From positions 1 through 8,718 of the forward strand of contig SXUH01000162.1 of the NCBI GenBank assembly GCA_005791855.1: DNA of 8,718 nt, read 5' to 3'. Of this stretch, positions 7,423-8,718 are shown in pieces. Position numbers and translations under genes: made by a program. Position 1 is the first letter of the stretch. Each line of letters begins with the position of its first letter. This DNA is from Bdellovibrionales bacterium (GTDB lineage Bacteria; Bdellovibrionota; Bacteriovoracia; Bacteriovoracales; Bacteriovoracaceae). The notes beneath the pieces are model-generated. The model was not told the origin of the DNA. It worked only from the letters and a program-made list of their open reading frames with translations, and did no database searches.

Positions 7423-7451
7423 GTTGTAGTACTTGCCACCCGGATCCCCAA
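7423..7451 (-). promoter_or_regulatory. Candidate promoter for the S4-like gene
   Basis: On the minus strand TTGGGG (7451-7446) and TACAAC (7428-7423) are 17 nt apart, giving a leader of roughly 10-15 nt before the ATG at 7405. The -10 matches 4 of 6 positions and the -35 only 3 of 6. Confidence 0.28.
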
Positions 7452-7484
7452 GGCGAATGAAAAAATTACCGCTTTTTGGGTTTC

Positions 7485-7490
7485 TATAAT
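7485..7490 (+). promoter_or_regulatory. Consensus -10 box for the YgjV-like/DedA operon
   Basis: An exact TATAAT lies 46 nt before the proposed YgjV-like start, in an AT-rich spacer. No good -35 is found 16-18 nt upstream (the bases are A-rich). If used, transcription would begin near 7497, downstream of the TTG at 7476, ruling that TTG out as the start. Confidence 0.45.
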
Positions 7491-7525
7491 CGGGAATCGC
7501 AGCTAAAATCTAGGGGATCATACCT

Positions 7526-7529
7526 GGAG
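7526..7529 (+). promoter_or_regulatory. Ribosome binding site pointing to an ATA start
   Basis: GGAG with a 6-nt gap to ATA at 7536, the same geometry as GGGAG-6-ATG of the lipoprotein and AGGAG-6-ATG of the transposase in this window. A second weaker site, GGGGA at 7513-7517, sits 6 nt before an in-frame CTG at 7524. Confidence 0.4.
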
Positions 7530-7535
7530 CACACC

Positions 7536-7754
7536 ATAAATTCTACCGAACTAGTAGGCTACGTCGCCTCGGCCCTCCTCATGGCCTCGTTCCTCATGAA
7601 GGACGTCCTGAAGCTCCGGCTCATCAACTCCATCGGCTGCGTGTGCTTCGTGACCTACGGATTCCTCCTCGGGGTCGCCTGGCCCATCGTCATCACCAAC
7701 GGCTTCATCCTCTTCGTCAACCTCTGGCACCTCTTTAAAGGACACAAGCAATGA
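7536..7754 (+). CDS. YgjV-like small inner-membrane protein (start codon uncertain, possibly ATA)
   Basis: About 72 residues from ATA at 7536. The same frame is open back to a TTG at 7476 (92 residues), which a standard gene caller would pick. Three hydrophobic segments follow in order: LVGYVASALLMASFLM, INSIGCVCFVTYGFLLGV and WPIVITNGFILFVNLWHLF. The spacing and the motif KLRLINSIGC..F..YG...G..WP...TN match short membrane proteins of the YgjV type, whose biochemical role is unknown. The extra 20 residues from TTG are polar, AT-rich in codons, lack a ribosome site and include the TATAAT box, so I favour a start at 7536 (GGAG 6 nt ahead) or at CTG 7524. No ATG, GTG or TTG is suitably placed: the first in-frame ATG, at 7581, would delete most of helix 1. 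The stop overlaps the DedA start as ATGA, so the two are translationally coupled. Either a rare near-cognate start or a single-base change from ATG explains this. Confidence 0.78.
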   Translation: MNSTELVGYVASALLMASFLMKDVLKLRLINSIGCVCFVTYGFLLGVAWPIVITNGFILFVNLWHLFKGHKQ

Positions 7755-8386
7755 CCCAGTTCGTCGATATCATCCTCCACCTCGACCAGCACCTCCTGTC
7801 GTGGATAACGCTCTTCGGCCCGTGGATCTACGTGATCCTCTTCCTCATCATCTTCTGCGAGACCGGCCTGGTGGTGACCCCCTTCCTCCCGGGAGACTCC
7901 CTGCTCTTCGCCGTCGGCGCGCTCACCGCTCTCGGTGATGGCCTCAACCTCTGGCTCATCCTCGTCTCCCTCACCGTCGCCGGAATCCTGGGGGACACCG
8001 TGAACTACCACATCGGGAAATACCTCGGCGCGAAGGTCTTCGAGCGGGAGAATCGCTTCTTCAAGAAACAGTACCTCGTCCAGACCCAGGACTTCTACGC
8101 CAAGTGGGGCAGCTTCACCATCATCGCCGCTCGCTTCGCTCCCATCGCCCGGACCTTCGCACCCTTCGTCGCCGGCATCGGCCGCATGGAGTACTCCCGC
8201 TTCGTCTTCTTCAACATCTCCGGCGCCGTCGCCTGGGTCTTCACCTTCGTCCTCGCGGGCCACTTCTTCGGAAACCTCCCCGTGGTGAAGCGCAACTTCC
8301 ACATCGTGATCTTCGGCGTGATCTTCGTCTCGATCCTCCCGATGCTGGTCCCCTGGGTGAAGAGCAAGCTCAGGAAGACGGCCTAG
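7751..8386 (+). CDS. DedA family inner-membrane protein (SNARE-associated/VTT domain)
   Basis: 211 residues, start ATG overlapping the preceding stop by 4 bases, with AGGA 8 nt upstream inside the previous gene. Family hallmarks in order: FCETGLVVTPFLPGDSLLF at 35-53, GDTVNYHIGKYLG at 81-93, FYAKWGSFTIIAARFAPIAR at 115-134, then TFAPFVAGIGRMEY and FNISGAVAW. By position, Glu37, Asp49, Arg128 and Arg134 correspond to E. coli YqjA/YghB residues I recall as essential for proton-dependent function (E39, D51, R130, R136), each offset by two. Length is normal for the family (about 200-220). DedA proteins act in the inner membrane in lipid-carrier or phospholipid flipping and membrane-potential homeostasis; some recycle undecaprenyl phosphate or phosphatidylethanolamine. 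The exact substrate here is not readable from sequence. The gene pairs with the YgjV-like gene. No clear terminator follows before the insertion sequence, so transcription might run on into it. Confidence 0.95.
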   Translation: MTQFVDIILHLDQHLLSWITLFGPWIYVILFLIIFCETGLVVTPFLPGDSLLFAVGALTALGDGLNLWLILVSLTVAGILGDTVNYHIGKYLGAKVFERENRFFKKQYLVQTQDFYAKWGSFTIIAARFAPIARTFAPFVAGIGRMEYSRFVFFNISGAVAWVFTFVLAGHFFGNLPVVKRNFHIVIFGVIFVSILPMLVPWVKSKLRKTA

Positions 8387-8449
8387 CTCCCGGTCCGAAG
8401 GTTTTTATGCTCCGGCGTAGGTTGTGATCCCGTAAATTAAGCAGGTGAA

Positions 8450-8545
8450 CTCCTCTCCTAAAAACTGAGCCTTGTCCTCTAGGGACAGCAGTTTTCTGGA
8501 CCTCTAAGGCCATGAGGAAGTATAACTCCTAAAAAAAGAGAGGAG
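8450..8545 (+). ncRNA. Structured IS110 leader, candidate bridge (seek) RNA region
   Basis: This stretch of the 165-bp gap before the transposase is rich in pairing. CTCCTCTC (8450-8457) is perfectly complementary to GAGAGGAG (8538-8545), closing a ~96-nt domain. Inside, AAAACTG (8461-8467) pairs with CAGTTTT (8489-8495); after a 4-nt bulge, 8472-8477 pairs with 8483-8488 around a 5-nt loop. A smaller hairpin follows at 8497-8512. Two near-identical words, CCTCTAGGG (8476-8484) and CCTCTAAGG (8501-8509), sit in the loop regions of the two hairpins. IS110-group elements are known to encode a bridge RNA in the non-coding left end, with two guide loops sharing a core. The position and layout here fit, but the ends and the guide role are inferred. 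It could instead be only a translation-control leader. Confidence 0.35.
8526..8545 (+). promoter_or_regulatory. Ribosome site of the transposase, likely masked by pairing
   Basis: AGGAG (8541-8545) lies 6 nt before the transposase ATG. It can pair with CTCCT at 8526-8530 (10-nt loop), or within the longer 8-bp match to 8450-8457. The two pairings are mutually exclusive and both hide the ribosome site, which fits the low transposase translation typical of insertion sequences. Confidence 0.45.
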
Positions 8546-8551
8546 ACACCT

Positions 8552-8718
8552 ATGCAACACTTTATTGGATTAGACGCACATTCGCAAACCTGCACCTTTG
8601 CTATCATGAACTCTGGAGGAGAGATCACTAAGGTATCGGAAGTTCAAACCAACGAACGATTAATCGTTAGTTTTCTTGCCCAGCTCAAAGGAACACTGTT
8701 TCTAACTTTCGAAGAGTC
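8552..8718 (+). CDS. IS110-family transposase (DEDD), N-terminal 55 codons
   Basis: The frame opens MQHFIGLDAHSQTCTFAIM and stays open to the window edge. GLDAH holds the first catalytic Asp (Asp8), and LTFEE at 51-55 holds the expected Glu of the RuvC-like DEDD domain at the normal distance. The strand-turn-strand between (MNSGGEITKVSEV) is typical of the family. The DEDD transposase/recombinase would work with an element-encoded bridge RNA to recombine the circular IS with its target. Only the start of the DEDD domain is visible; the C-terminal Tnp_20 domain with the catalytic Ser is beyond the edge, so intactness cannot be judged. The ATG has a strong AGGAG site. About half of the first 20 codons end in G/C, against nearly all in the subtilase core, which fits recent transfer. 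Confidence 0.9.
   Translation, partial: MQHFIGLDAHSQTCTFAIMNSGGEITKVSEVQTNERLIVSFLAQLKGTLFLTFEE

Larger units (their letters stand above)
8430..8718 (+). mobile_element. IS110-family insertion sequence, left part (cut by window edge)
   Basis: The element is recognised by its transposase start at 8552 and by the change from C/G-ending host codons to mixed codons. The left boundary is not resolved. IS110 elements lack terminal inverted repeats and usually make no target duplication, so the end could be anywhere from just after the DedA stop (8386) to about 8450; 8430 is a placeholder where composition drops to AT-rich. The right part is beyond the window. Confidence 0.7.

Noticed and set aside
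7476..7535. TTG 7476 as the true start of the YgjV-like gene
   Set aside because: No ribosome site, polar AT-rich extra residues unlike the family N-terminus, and the TATAAT box at 7485-7490 lies inside it. Kept only as the upstream limit of the open frame.
7655..8302. 215-residue acidic minus-strand frame opposite DedA
   Set aside because: The plus-strand DedA gene has every family motif; the acidic frame is its complement.
8387..8430. Possible terminator after DedA
   Set aside because: A run of five T at 8402-8406 is present but only a trivial CC/GG pairing precedes it; no stem of useful length.
1..8718. CRISPR array, tRNA, rRNA or phage genes
   Set aside because: No regularly spaced repeats, cloverleaf patterns or phage-type genes were seen on reading both strands.

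Overview
The window reads as a chromosomal stretch from a Gram-negative bacterium rich in secreted proteins. I suggest a Bdellovibrionota-type (predatory or Oligoflexia/Bacteriovoracia-like) genome. This rests on several large Sec-secreted proteins and a lipoprotein that I cannot assign to a family, and on a Cys-bracketed repeat protein of a style I associate with that group. The lineage is an inference and no marker gene is present. Base composition is split: core genes have third codon positions that are almost all C or G, while spacers and the two edge genes are clearly richer in A+T.

Layout, left to right. (1) Positions 273-1, minus strand: start of a small secreted Cys-repeat protein that runs off the left edge. 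(2) Positions 274-511: divergent AT-rich promoter region. (3) Positions 512-1345, plus: a 277-residue lipoprotein with a Tyr/Trp-rich middle and a helical C-terminus, closed by a strong intrinsic terminator. (4) Positions 1511-7110, plus: a translationally coupled pair, a 991-residue cysteine-free secreted protein of unknown family and an 874-residue secreted subtilase (S8) with an intact catalytic triad, no visible propeptide and a long beta-rich tail. (5) Positions 7151-7405, minus: an 84-residue stand-alone protein resembling the S4 RNA-binding domain, convergent with the subtilase across a shared hairpin. (6) Positions about 7536-8386, plus: a two-gene membrane operon, YgjV-like then DedA-like, joined by an ATGA overlap; the first gene seems to lack a normal start codon. 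(7) Positions about 8430-8718, plus: left part of an IS110-family insertion sequence, with a structured leader followed by the first 55 codons of a DEDD transposase.

How the parts work together: the 991-residue protein and the subtilase are made from one mRNA with a 1-nt stop/start overlap and both carry signal peptides, so they probably act together outside the inner membrane. The YgjV-like and DedA proteins form an inner-membrane pair. The IS110 leader is the best candidate for an unusual RNA, because this family is known to encode a bridge (seek) RNA in a non-coding end. No CRISPR array, tRNA or rRNA was seen.
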